Below, in pieces: positions 12,966-19,620 of a stretch of 25,587 nt of DNA. Location of the stretch: NCBI GenBank assembly GCA_937915065.1, contig CALDMR010000146.1:1-25587 (forward strand). Reading direction: 5' to 3'. Below the pieces are notes generated by a model. The model saw only the letters and a program-made list of their open reading frames with translations. It was not told where the DNA came from and did not search any database. Position numbers and translations under genes: made by a program. Every line of letters starts with the position of its first letter. The first letter of the stretch is position 1. The stretch comes from an uncultured Clostridia bacterium. Its GTDB lineage: Bacteria; Bacillota; Clostridia; Oscillospirales; Oscillospiraceae.

Positions 12966-14105
12966 TTATACAATAAATAGAGACTTGAGGAACATGTTTT
13001 GTACAAAATCCCAGTATGATAGGCGTTCGACGGCTTCTGCGGCCACCAGGGGGAGAACGGCGACCACTTTGCCGCCGGCGCTGACGGTCAGGGAACCCAG
13101 CTGCTGCCCGGCGCTGACGGGGGCGGCGATGGTTTCTTCCAGTTCAAGGCTTTTTTCCAGGGAAGAAAGGGCGGTCTTTTCCAGCAGGATTCTGTTTGGG
13201 GCGGCAAAGACGGGTTGCACATTGTCCTGGACTCCCATGGTCACGGGAATCAGCGGCAGTGCCTCGTCGGGGTAAACATCCAGCAGGGTGTAGTTGGCAA
13301 AGCCGTAATTGAGCAGATTTCTGGCGGTATCAAAGCGGTCGGCAGAGGTGGGGGCTTTCATCACAGCGGCGATCAATTCCATGCCGTCCCGCTCTGCCGT
13401 GCCGGACAGGCAGTTTCCGGCGGTGGCGGTGGAGCCGGTTTTCAGCCCCGTGGCGCCGTCGTAGTAGCGGATCAGTTTGTTGGTGTTGGCCAGCTGAAAA
13501 GCGCCGTGGCGCAGGGAATCCATCCAGATGGTGGTAAAGCGGCGGATGTCCGGGTGGTCTAAAATCAATGCCCGGCTCATTAGGGCGATGTCGTAGGCAG
13601 AGGTTATGTGGCCTTCCGCCGGCAGGCCGGTGCAGTTGCAGAAATGGGTGTCGTTCATGCCCAGTTCCACCGCCCGGGCGTTCATGCGGTCTACGAAGCT
13701 TTCTTCGCTGCCGGCCACCGCCTCGGCCAGCATCACGGCCGCATCGTTTCCGGAGGCCAGGCATACGGCTTTCAGCAGATCCTCCACAGTCAACTGTTCT
13801 CCGGCTTTGATATATACCTGGCTGCCGCCCATGGAGGCGGCGTGATCGCTGGCCGACAGCAGATCTTCGTAATGCAGCCGCCCGTCATCAATGGCTTCCA
13901 TGGTCAGCAGCAGGGTCATCACTTTTGTGACAGAAGCGGGTTCCAGCTGTTCGTGCTCGTTTTCGGCATAAAGCAGGGTGCCGGTTTCTTTTTCCATCAG
14001 GGCAACGCTTTGGGCAGCGGTGGTTACGGGCGCGGCATGGGCCGCCGGGGTGTATAGAAAAAGGGCGGTCAGAGCGCAGCAGCAAAGGCACAGAAGTTTT
14101 TTCAT
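12966..14105 (-). CDS. D-alanyl-D-alanine carboxypeptidase (S11, DacF/PBP5 type)
   Basis: A 379-residue low-molecular-mass penicillin-binding protein that trims the terminal D-Ala from peptidoglycan stem peptides outside the membrane. A signal peptide is clear: K-K-L-L then a Cys/Leu-rich core and A-H-A before residue 25. Active-site motifs are in order and spacing: S-V-T-K (58-61, catalytic Ser58), S-G-N (118-120) and K-T-G (222-224). The C-terminal third is the beta-rich PBP5_C domain (about 280-360), and a terminal amphipathic segment (S-Y-W-D-F-V-Q-N-M-F-L-K-S-L-F-I-V) probably anchors the protein at the membrane surface. AGGAGG lies 7-8 bases before the ATG. Close relatives include DacF, DacB and vegetative PBP5; which one this is cannot be settled from sequence. 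It has its own transcription unit, divergent from tRNA-Gly. Confidence 0.94.
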   Translation of the reverse strand: MKKLLCLCCCALTALFLYTPAAHAAPVTTAAQSVALMEKETGTLLYAENEHEQLEPASVTKVMTLLLTMEAIDDGRLHYEDLLSASDHAASMGGSQVYIKAGEQLTVEDLLKAVCLASGNDAAVMLAEAVAGSEESFVDRMNARAVELGMNDTHFCNCTGLPAEGHITSAYDIALMSRALILDHPDIRRFTTIWMDSLRHGAFQLANTNKLIRYYDGATGLKTGSTATAGNCLSGTAERDGMELIAAVMKAPTSADRFDTARNLLNYGFANYTLLDVYPDEALPLIPVTMGVQDNVQPVFAAPNRILLEKTALSSLEKSLELEETIAAPVSAGQQLGSLTVSAGGKVVAVLPLVAAEAVERLSYWDFVQNMFLKSLFIV

Positions 14106-14140
14106 GGTGCAGTTCCTCCTGAAAGCATGGTCTCCCTAAG

Positions 14141-14167
14141 ACCCTATGAAGGGGGGAAAAAGTTATG
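14141..14167 (-). promoter_or_regulatory. Weak sigma-E-like promoter ahead of the carboxypeptidase
   Basis: On the minus strand CATAAC (14167-14162), 13 bases, CATAGGGT (14148-14141) resembles a sigma-E promoter (-10 five of eight). It lies about 36 bases from the start codon. A sigma-A alternative further upstream (TTGCAA/TATTTT) is described separately, so this is only one possible reading. Confidence 0.22.
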
Positions 14168-14200
14168 ACTGTTTCCGATGCAGGGGTTTGAAAATACCAC

Positions 14201-14252
14201 AAAATAGTTCGACAGGATTTTTGTTGCAAATCTTGCGGGAGTCTGTTATAAT
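14201..14252. promoter_or_regulatory. Divergent promoters sharing a palindromic -35 box
   Basis: TTGCAA at 14224-14229 is its own reverse complement. Rightward, 17 bases later, TATAAT (14247-14252) makes a near-ideal promoter for tRNA-Gly. Leftward, also 17 bases away, TATTTT (14206-14201 on the minus strand) gives a weaker promoter pointing to the carboxypeptidase gene. The rightward promoter is well supported; the leftward one is an inference. Confidence 0.65.
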
Positions 14253-14275
14253 AGCATTCACTGAGTGCTCAACCT

Positions 14276-14349
14276 GCGGGATTGGTATATCGGTAATACA
14301 TCAGCTTCCCAAGCTGAGGTGGCGGGTTCGACTCCCGTATCCCGCTCCA
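14276..14349 (+). tRNA. tRNA-Gly (anticodon CCC)
   Basis: A 74-base cloverleaf. The acceptor arm GCGGGAT pairs with ATCCCGC, followed by discriminator T and an encoded CCA end. The anticodon arm TCAGC/GCTGA holds the loop TTCCCAA with anticodon CCC, which reads GGG. The T arm GCGGG-TTCGACT-CCCGT is regular. A U discriminator is usual for bacterial tRNA-Gly. It is transcribed alone from a strong sigma-A promoter and ends at an adjacent terminator. Confidence 0.96.
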
Positions 14350-14389
14350 AAAGAAGGCGTCTGCTATGCAGACGCCTTCTTTATTTTTT
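14350..14389 (+). terminator. Intrinsic terminator of tRNA-Gly
   Basis: AAAGAAGGCGTCTGC (14350-14364) pairs perfectly with GCAGACGCCTTCTTT (14368-14382) around TAT, followed by A and six T. It begins directly after the CCA end. Confidence 0.93.
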
Positions 14390-15046
14390 GCAGACGAATA
14401 TCCAAAAACTTCCAAGGTGTGTCTACCGTGTCTACCTGGATGTCTACCTGGCGGGGGCGGGGATCGCTTCTGGGGGAGGGGATGTAAAGGGGGAGGGATT
14501 TTTTTATTTGGGGGAAATGTCTACCCGGGCGGGAAAAGTTGATTTTTTGAAAACCCGGAAAGGGGCATGGGGACTGGGTTTCGGGGGATTCGGCTTGATA
14601 AAATAAGGGACGCTATGCGCCCCTTAGGTAGAAAAGGGGCGAAAATGGGGGAAAAGGAGAAATTATTTGGTAGGGGAAGGGGCGGAGAGATGCCGGAAAA
14701 GAATTGTAAAGACATACAAAAAGAAAGGGGACTATTTGGGTAATTTGCCAAACGGCGTTTCTTTGCATCGAACAGGAAAAGTACCCGCCGGCTTTGCCGG
14801 GGGAGGAAAAGGGCATGGCGAGGGGAGCGGCGCAGACGAAACCCCTCCGGTGAAACCGGAGGGGTTGGGGAAAAAGGATTTTCAATATGGGCGGGGAAAA
14901 TCTGCGGTTTTCTCCGCCGGAGGTTTGGCGCACAGTAGGTGGGGAGGGGCTGATACAGATAGACCCTTTTTACGCATTTGCACCGTCTGCCGCGGTTGCG
15001 CTGGGGGTTGCAGAAAAATCTGCGCCCATACCGGAGGGACGGCCTT
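14390..15046. other. Gene-poor, purine-rich spacer downstream of tRNA-Gly
   Basis: No frame here has a convincing ribosome site, domain or codon pattern. The plus strand is strikingly G/A-rich from about 14450 to 14720, with long runs of G. Four copies of TGTCTACC occur at 14420, 14429, 14441 and 14518. Hairpins include CGCCCCTT/AAGGGGCG (14618-14641), an imperfect CCGGC/GCCGG dyad near 14785-14805, and AACCCCTCCGG/CCGGAGGGGTT (14840-14866). The stretch separates the tRNA unit from the end of the convergent mnmG operon and may contain the decayed remnant of an element integrated at the tRNA. Confidence 0.6.
14840..14866 (-). terminator. Possible terminator of the mnmG operon
   Basis: AACCCCTCCGG and CCGGAGGGGTT form a perfect 11-base stem with a 5-base loop about 180 bases past the mnmG stop. 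On the minus strand only TTT follows, so terminator strength is doubtful, but no better candidate lies nearer. Confidence 0.35.
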
Positions 15047-16912
15047 TTATTTTTCCAGCCACACCATGAGGGCGGCAATATCGGCGGGAGAGACGCCGGA
15101 GATCCGGCTGGCCTGGCCCAGGTTCAGGGGGCGCACTTCGTTCAGCTTCTGGCGGGCTTCCAGCCGCAGGCCCAAGATCTGTTCATAATCGATGCCGTCG
15201 GGCAGGCGGCGCTGCTCCATGCGGGTGAACTCTGCCACCTGGCGCTGCTGGCGCTCGATATAACCGGCATATTTGACGGAGATTTCCACGGCCTCTTCGA
15301 TGGCGGCGGAAAGGGCGGGGGCCTGGGCGTCCAGGGCTTTCAGATCGCTGTAGTGAAGCTCCGGGCGGCGCAGCAGGGAAATCAGGGGTACGCCGGCGGC
15401 CAATTCTGTGCTGCCACGTTCCCGCAGCAAGGCGTTGACTGTCTCTGTGGGGGCAACGCCGTGGCGTTCCAGCCGGCGGATCTCCTGTTCCACGGCGGCA
15501 TATTTTTCCTGGACGGCCTGATACTGGGCTTCGCTGACCAGCCCGATCCGGCGGCCGATGGCGCTCAGACGGGCGTCGGCGTTATCCTGGCGCAGCAGCA
15601 GCCGGTATTCGCTGCGGGAGGTCATCATGCGATAGGGCTCGTTGGTGCCCTTGGTCACCAGATCGTCGATCAATGTGCCGATGTAAGATTCTGCCCGGGA
15701 AAGAATCATGGGCGCCTTTTCCTGAAGCTTCAGCGCCGCATTCACGCCGGCCACAAAACCCTGCACCGCCGCCTCTTCGTAGCCCGAAGAGCCGTTGAAC
15801 TGGCCTGCGCCGTAGAGTCCCGGGATCTTTTTGGTTTCCAGGGTGGGCAGCAGTTCCAAAGGATCGATGCAGTCGTATTCAATGGCGTAGGCCGGGCGGG
15901 TCATTTCTGCGTGTTCCAGGCCGGGGATGGTATGCAGCATCTGGATCTGCACATCTTCCGGCAGGGAGGAGGAAAGGCCCTGGAGGTACAGTTCCTCCGT
16001 GTTCAGGCCCATGGGCTCCACGAACAGCTGGTGCCGGGGCTTCTCCGCGAAGCGCACCACTTTGGTTTCGATGGAGGGGCAATAGCGGGGGCCGACGCTT
16101 TCGATGGCGCCGTTATACAGGGGGGAACGATCCAGATTCTCCAGGATGATTCGGTGGGTTTCCGGGTTGGTGTAGGTCAAATAGCACACAGCCGAATTTT
16201 CCGGCGGCGTTTTTGTTTGGAAAGAAAAGGGAATGGGGGCTTCGTCACCTTGCTGCAATTCCATTTTGGAAAAATCCACGCTGCGGCGGTTGAGGCGGGG
16301 GGGCGTGCCGGTTTTAAAGCGGCGCAGGGAAAGGCCCATGGCCGCCAGGCGGGCTGTCAGCTCCGTGGCGGCATGCATCCCATCGGGGCCGCTGTCGATG
16401 GCGCTTTCGCCCACGATGGTGCGGCCGTTGAGATACGTGCCGGAGCAGAGGATGACGGCCTTTGCGGCGTATACCGCGCCGGTGCGGGTGACCACGGCGG
16501 AAACCCGGCCGTCCTTCAGACGGATATCCACCACTTCGGCCTGCTTTACGCTCAGATGCGCCTGCTGTTCCAGGGTGTGCTTCATGACTTCCTGATAGCG
16601 GCGGCGGTCGGCCTGGGCCCGCAGGGAATGGACGGCAGGGCCCTTGCCCCGGTTCAGCAGACGGTACTGGATGCAGGCTTGGTCTGCGGCCCGGGCCATT
16701 TCGCCGCCCAGGGCATCCAGCTCCCGCACCAAGTGGCCTTTTCCGGTGCCGCCGATGGCGGGGTTGCAGGGCATATTGCCCACGGCGTCCAGGTTGATGG
16801 TAAAACAGACTGTGCTGCAGCCCATGCGGGCCGCGGCGAGGGCCGCCTCGATCCCGGCGTGCCCTGCGCCGATGACGGCAATATCAAATGTTCCGGCGAG
16901 AAATTCTTGCAT
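15047..16912 (-). CDS. mnmG: tRNA uridine-5-carboxymethylaminomethyl modification enzyme MnmG (GidA)
   Basis: With MnmE, this FAD-dependent enzyme installs (carboxymethyl)aminomethyl groups on uridine 34 of several tRNAs. The 621-residue length fits the family. The N-terminus has the dinucleotide-binding signature V-I-G-A-G-H-A-G-I-E-A-A-x-A-A-A-R-M-G. Next come the diagnostic stretches C-N-P-A-I-G-G-T-G-K-G-H-L-V-R-E-D/L-D-A-L-G-G and R-F-K-T-G-T-P-P-R, then G-Q-F-N-G-S-S-G-Y-E-E-A-A-V-Q-G near residue 370. The MnmE-binding C-terminal region includes P-Y-R-M-M-T-S-R-S-E-Y-R-L-L-L-R-Q-D-N-A-D. Start at 16912 is preferred since GAGGAA is nine bases upstream; an in-frame ATG at 16930 has a poorer site. 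Usual partners mnmE and rsmG are absent here; the gene instead ends the DegV-phosphoesterase-DUF5714 unit. Confidence 0.97.
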   Translation of the reverse strand: MQEFLAGTFDIAVIGAGHAGIEAALAAARMGCSTVCFTINLDAVGNMPCNPAIGGTGKGHLVRELDALGGEMARAADQACIQYRLLNRGKGPAVHSLRAQADRRRYQEVMKHTLEQQAHLSVKQAEVVDIRLKDGRVSAVVTRTGAVYAAKAVILCSGTYLNGRTIVGESAIDSGPDGMHAATELTARLAAMGLSLRRFKTGTPPRLNRRSVDFSKMELQQGDEAPIPFSFQTKTPPENSAVCYLTYTNPETHRIILENLDRSPLYNGAIESVGPRYCPSIETKVVRFAEKPRHQLFVEPMGLNTEELYLQGLSSSLPEDVQIQMLHTIPGLEHAEMTRPAYAIEYDCIDPLELLPTLETKKIPGLYGAGQFNGSSGYEEAAVQGFVAGVNAALKLQEKAPMILSRAESYIGTLIDDLVTKGTNEPYRMMTSRSEYRLLLRQDNADARLSAIGRRIGLVSEAQYQAVQEKYAAVEQEIRRLERHGVAPTETVNALLRERGSTELAAGVPLISLLRRPELHYSDLKALDAQAPALSAAIEEAVEISVKYAGYIERQQRQVAEFTRMEQRRLPDGIDYEQILGLRLEARQKLNEVRPLNLGQASRISGVSPADIAALMVWLEK

Positions 16913-16954
16913 AAAATAGTTCCTCTTCATGTGAAATAGCGGTTCCGGCAGGCA

Positions 16955-17653
16955 TTATGCTTCCGGCTGCGGAGTGAAAAAAGGACAGCGCTGTTCAAGG
17001 CACTGGCTGTTTTGCAGGCTGCGGCGGCAGTGCACTGGGGATAGGGTCAGTTCCACGCCCAGGTGTTCTTTTAGAAACGGAACGGCGGCCGACAGGGCCA
17101 GGTAGGAGTCCCGCTTACAGCACCGGGGGCCGCCCACCGCCCCGATGCTTTCCAGGGCGCGGGCTGTCATTTGGTTGGAAAGGCCCCAGGTTTCTCCGGC
17201 CAGGGGGGTGGCCCCGGTCAGGATGGAAACGGCTATGCCGCAGCTGACGCCGGCGCCGCAGGCGCCCCAAAATCCGCAGGCGCCGCCGGGGATCTGCCGG
17301 GCGCGGCTTTGCAGTTCTTCCAGGGCGCGGGGCAGATCCACACCGGCGCCTGCATTGCGGCAGGCGGTCAGCAGGGCAGCGCCCACCAGAACATGATGCT
17401 CCGGGCCGTGCATATGGCATAAGGGCAGATCCATCAGTTTTTCCAGCAGAGCCACGGGGTCTTGGGAGGTTTCGGCCAGGCAAAGGCCGGTGATGCGGTC
17501 AACGCCCCGGGTGTGGCAGTGGTCGCAGACATAGTGCCCCTGGGTGCAGCGGGTGCGGCTGCGCTCCTGCCTGTGGCAGAGGACGCACTCCATCATGCGT
17601 TCCCGGGGGGTATAGACCAGGGGCGCTTTGCAGATGATACATTCTTCGCTCAT
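16955..17653 (-). CDS. DUF5714 Cys-rich protein
   Basis: A 232-residue protein with 18 cysteines. The N-terminus carries paired C-x-x-C motifs (Cys5/8, Cys24/27) and Cys36, then G-H-Y-V-C-D-H-C-H (39-47), a zinc-ribbon-like or cluster-binding arrangement. The core has H-M-H-G-P-E-H-H (80-87) and G-G-A-C-G-F-W-G-A-C-G-A-G (123-135), followed by paired Cys178-Cys179 and conserved late Cys209, 218, 223. I recognise this as the DUF5714 family, found in anaerobic Clostridia and methanogens, often near radical SAM enzymes; its function is unknown to me. AAGGAG five bases before the ATG at 17653 fixes the start (an upstream GTG overlaps that site). It begins nine bases after the metallophosphoesterase and ends 42 bases before mnmG, so it is operonic. 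Confidence 0.85.
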   Translation of the reverse strand: MSEECIICKAPLVYTPRERMMECVLCHRQERSRTRCTQGHYVCDHCHTRGVDRITGLCLAETSQDPVALLEKLMDLPLCHMHGPEHHVLVGAALLTACRNAGAGVDLPRALEELQSRARQIPGGACGFWGACGAGVSCGIAVSILTGATPLAGETWGLSNQMTARALESIGAVGGPRCCKRDSYLALSAAVPFLKEHLGVELTLSPVHCRRSLQNSQCLEQRCPFFTPQPEA

Positions 17654-17662
17654 GGGCACTCC

Positions 17663-18529
17663 TTATGATGCGGCGCTGCAGCGCAGCGTGATGACGGGCA
17701 GATCCGGACGGTTGAACAGGCGGAAGGCGCGGAAGGGGACGGTGTTGCTGCCCAGGCCCCGGGAGACGACGCAGGTAAAGCCGTTTTCAAAGGAATACAC
17801 GCCGCCGTCGTAGGCAGGAAACAGGGTGCGGTCTGTGCTGAGCAGGCCCTGATCCAGGATGGGGATGCGAATGATCCCGCCGTGGCCATGGCCGCAGAAC
17901 ACCAGGTCATAGCCCCAGGAGGCGTAAGTTTCCACCGTGTCCCGGTGGGAGAGCAGCAGGGTGTAATCGGCCTGGATCTCGCTGCGCAGCTCCGGGCCGG
18001 TTTTCTGGTCGGCGGGGCCATTGGGATCATCCACCCCGGCCACGGCCAGCGTGGCCCCCTCCCGGGTCCACAGTTCAAAGGTGTTGGTCAGCACCCGCAC
18101 GCCGTGGGCTGTCAGCAGTTCCTTCAGCTCCTGCACCCGGCGCACGGCCCATTCATGGTTGCCGGTGACATAATAGGTGGGGGCGATGGCGGTGAGCCCG
18201 TCCATGAGAGGGGGCAGATCCTCGTACTGGGCGGCCTGGTCGATCAGGTCGCCGGTGATCACGATCAGATCCGGCTGTGTGCGGGCCACGGTGTCGATGA
18301 GCAGGCGGTTGCCCTCGCCAAATTGCTTGCCATGCAGATCGGAAAGATGGGCGATCCGCAGCCCGTCGAATTCCGGGGGCAGGTTTGGGGATGATACGGT
18401 GGTTTCCTCAATGCCGATGGTGTTGTTGTCCCAATAAAAATACAGTCCGCCCACGATGAGCAGGGCCAGAAGAACAAAGAACGGGACCGCACAGCCGCCC
18501 CGTCTTCGAGAATGATTTCGTTTTGCCAT
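17663..18529 (-). CDS. Membrane-anchored metallophosphoesterase (YaeI-like)
   Basis: A 288-residue calcineurin-like phosphoesterase. A basic N-terminus and one hydrophobic helix (about 13-33) anchor it with the catalytic domain outside the cytoplasm. Metal-binding motifs are complete: L-S-D-L-H-G (Asp64, His66), T-G-D-L-I-D (Asp94), G-N-H-E-W (Asn124, His125), L-S-H-R-D (His195) and G-H-G-H-G-G (His214, His216). The final motif usually reads GHTHGGQ, so Gly in place of Thr is a mild deviation. Relatives include YkuE/YaeI, which act on phosphate esters of lipids or UDP-linked precursors; the substrate here is unknown. The ribosome site (GAGGA) is about 12 bases from the ATG, longer than usual. 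It follows the DegV gene by 21 bases. Confidence 0.92.
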   Translation of the reverse strand: MAKRNHSRRRGGCAVPFFVLLALLIVGGLYFYWDNNTIGIEETTVSSPNLPPEFDGLRIAHLSDLHGKQFGEGNRLLIDTVARTQPDLIVITGDLIDQAAQYEDLPPLMDGLTAIAPTYYVTGNHEWAVRRVQELKELLTAHGVRVLTNTFELWTREGATLAVAGVDDPNGPADQKTGPELRSEIQADYTLLLSHRDTVETYASWGYDLVFCGHGHGGIIRIPILDQGLLSTDRTLFPAYDGGVYSFENGFTCVVSRGLGSNTVPFRAFRLFNRPDLPVITLRCSAAS

Positions 18530-18550
18530 GAAAGAACAGATCCTCGGTTA

Positions 18551-19429
18551 TCAGTTGTAATAGTATTCGTCGGGCTTTTCGTCGAAAAACAGGATGCCCA
18601 CGCCGGAAAGGCCCAGATAAGCCGACAGCACGCAGCCCACGGGCTGAAGGACAAATTTCGGCGGGCAGGGCATGTGCTCTTTCAGATATTCCATGGCCTC
18701 CAGCGCGCTTTCTTTTTCGTGGGTATAGCAGATGGCGATCAGCTGCTCCGGGAACTTTTTGATGCGCTCGATGGCGTGGTCGCAAATGGATTTGATCATG
18801 CGCTTCTGTCCCCGGGCGGTGCCGAAGGATTTAAGGTAGCCCTCTTTGTCGATGTGAACCAGGGCGCGGATGTCCAGGGCTGCACTGGCGGCGCCCACCA
18901 GCTTGTTGATGCGTCCGCCCATGACCAGCCACTTCAGATCCCGCAGGGCAATCATGTGGATGATATGCTCGGACAAGTACTGCCCGTGGGCCATCAGTTT
19001 TTCAAAGGATGCGCCGTCCTTGGCCATATGACACAGCTGCAGCACGATTAGGCCCATGCCGCCGGCGCCCGCCTTGGAGTTGATCACGCCCATGCTGACG
19101 TCCGGATATTTTTCCCGCAGCTCGGCGGTGATCATTTCGGCCAGGCTGCAGCAGCCGGAAAGGACGGAAGAGAAGGCGACATAAATAAAATCCTGCCCGG
19201 CAGCGGCGTATTTTTCAAAGGTATCCGTCATAATATCTGCCGGCACCTGGGTGGACTTGGGCAGGATGCCCTCCATCATGGCCTGGCTGACGGCCTCGTG
19301 GTTGATCTCAATTTTGTCGAGGTATTCTTTTTCGCCCAGGCGCACGCGCAGGGGCATCATATCCACCTCGTAGGGGGCGAGATAGGACGGATCCAGATCG
19401 CAGATACTGTCTGTGATGATTTTTACCAT
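18551..19429 (-). CDS. DegV family fatty-acid-binding protein
   Basis: A 292-residue member of the DegV family, which binds a fatty acid between two alpha/beta domains; several members (FakB) present fatty acids to the kinase FakA for phosphorylation and phospholipid synthesis. Visible signatures are the N-terminal V-K-I-I-T-D-S-x-C-D-L, the P-K-S-T-Q-V-P-A-D loop near 58-66 (family: STSQPSP), F-S-S-V-L-S-G near 87, and M-G-G-R-I-N-K-L-V-G-A (G-G-R-I motif) near 170. No FakA gene is in the window. AAGGTG about eight bases upstream supports the ATG at 19429; an in-frame GTG at 19438 overlaps the site. It is the first gene of the DegV to mnmG operon. Confidence 0.94.
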   Translation of the reverse strand: MVKIITDSICDLDPSYLAPYEVDMMPLRVRLGEKEYLDKIEINHEAVSQAMMEGILPKSTQVPADIMTDTFEKYAAAGQDFIYVAFSSVLSGCCSLAEMITAELREKYPDVSMGVINSKAGAGGMGLIVLQLCHMAKDGASFEKLMAHGQYLSEHIIHMIALRDLKWLVMGGRINKLVGAASAALDIRALVHIDKEGYLKSFGTARGQKRMIKSICDHAIERIKKFPEQLIAICYTHEKESALEAMEYLKEHMPCPPKFVLQPVGCVLSAYLGLSGVGILFFDEKPDEYYYN

Positions 19430-19472
19430 AAAACACACACCTTTTTGGGGTTATTATCGATATATAAATACT

Positions 19473-19500
19473 ATTATAGCATATCTGTGGGCAGATACAA
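19473..19500 (-). promoter_or_regulatory. Sigma-A promoter of the DegV-mnmG operon
   Basis: On the minus strand TTGTAT (19500-19495), 16 bases, TATAAT (19478-19473), with TG one base ahead of the -10 box (extended -10). The predicted transcript start is about 35-40 bases before the DegV start codon. Confidence 0.72.
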
Positions 19501-19535
19501 AAGCATTCTTCAAAAATTTTCGGAGAAAAAGGCGG

Positions 19536-19578
19536 AAAAAAGCTGCCGCAGGGCCGGGCGCGCTGCAGCAGCTTTTTT
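19536..19578 (-). terminator. Intrinsic terminator of the radical SAM gene
   Basis: AAAAAAGCTGCCGCAG (19536-19551) pairs with CTGCAGCAGCTTTTTT (19563-19578) with one mismatch and an 11-base GC-rich loop. Both ends carry six A or T, so it would work in either direction; it lies 43 bases past the radical SAM stop on the minus strand. Confidence 0.88.
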
Positions 19579-19620
19579 GAATTCAACAAGGGCCCGAAGG
19601 TGGGGCGGACCGGGCCGGGA

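Noticed and set aside
11410..13275. A 621-codon plus-strand frame opposite pgi
   Set aside because: Antisense shadow of pgi and part of the carboxypeptidase gene; no ribosome site or recognised domain.
14420..14525. The four TGTCTACC repeats as a CRISPR array
   Set aside because: Units are only eight bases with irregular spacing (9, 12 and 77 bases); no repeat-spacer structure or cas gene.
14521..15078. A 185-codon minus-strand frame in the gap between mnmG and tRNA-Gly
   Set aside because: Pro/Arg/Phe-rich translation of a pyrimidine-rich strand, starting inside mnmG, without a ribosome site or domain.
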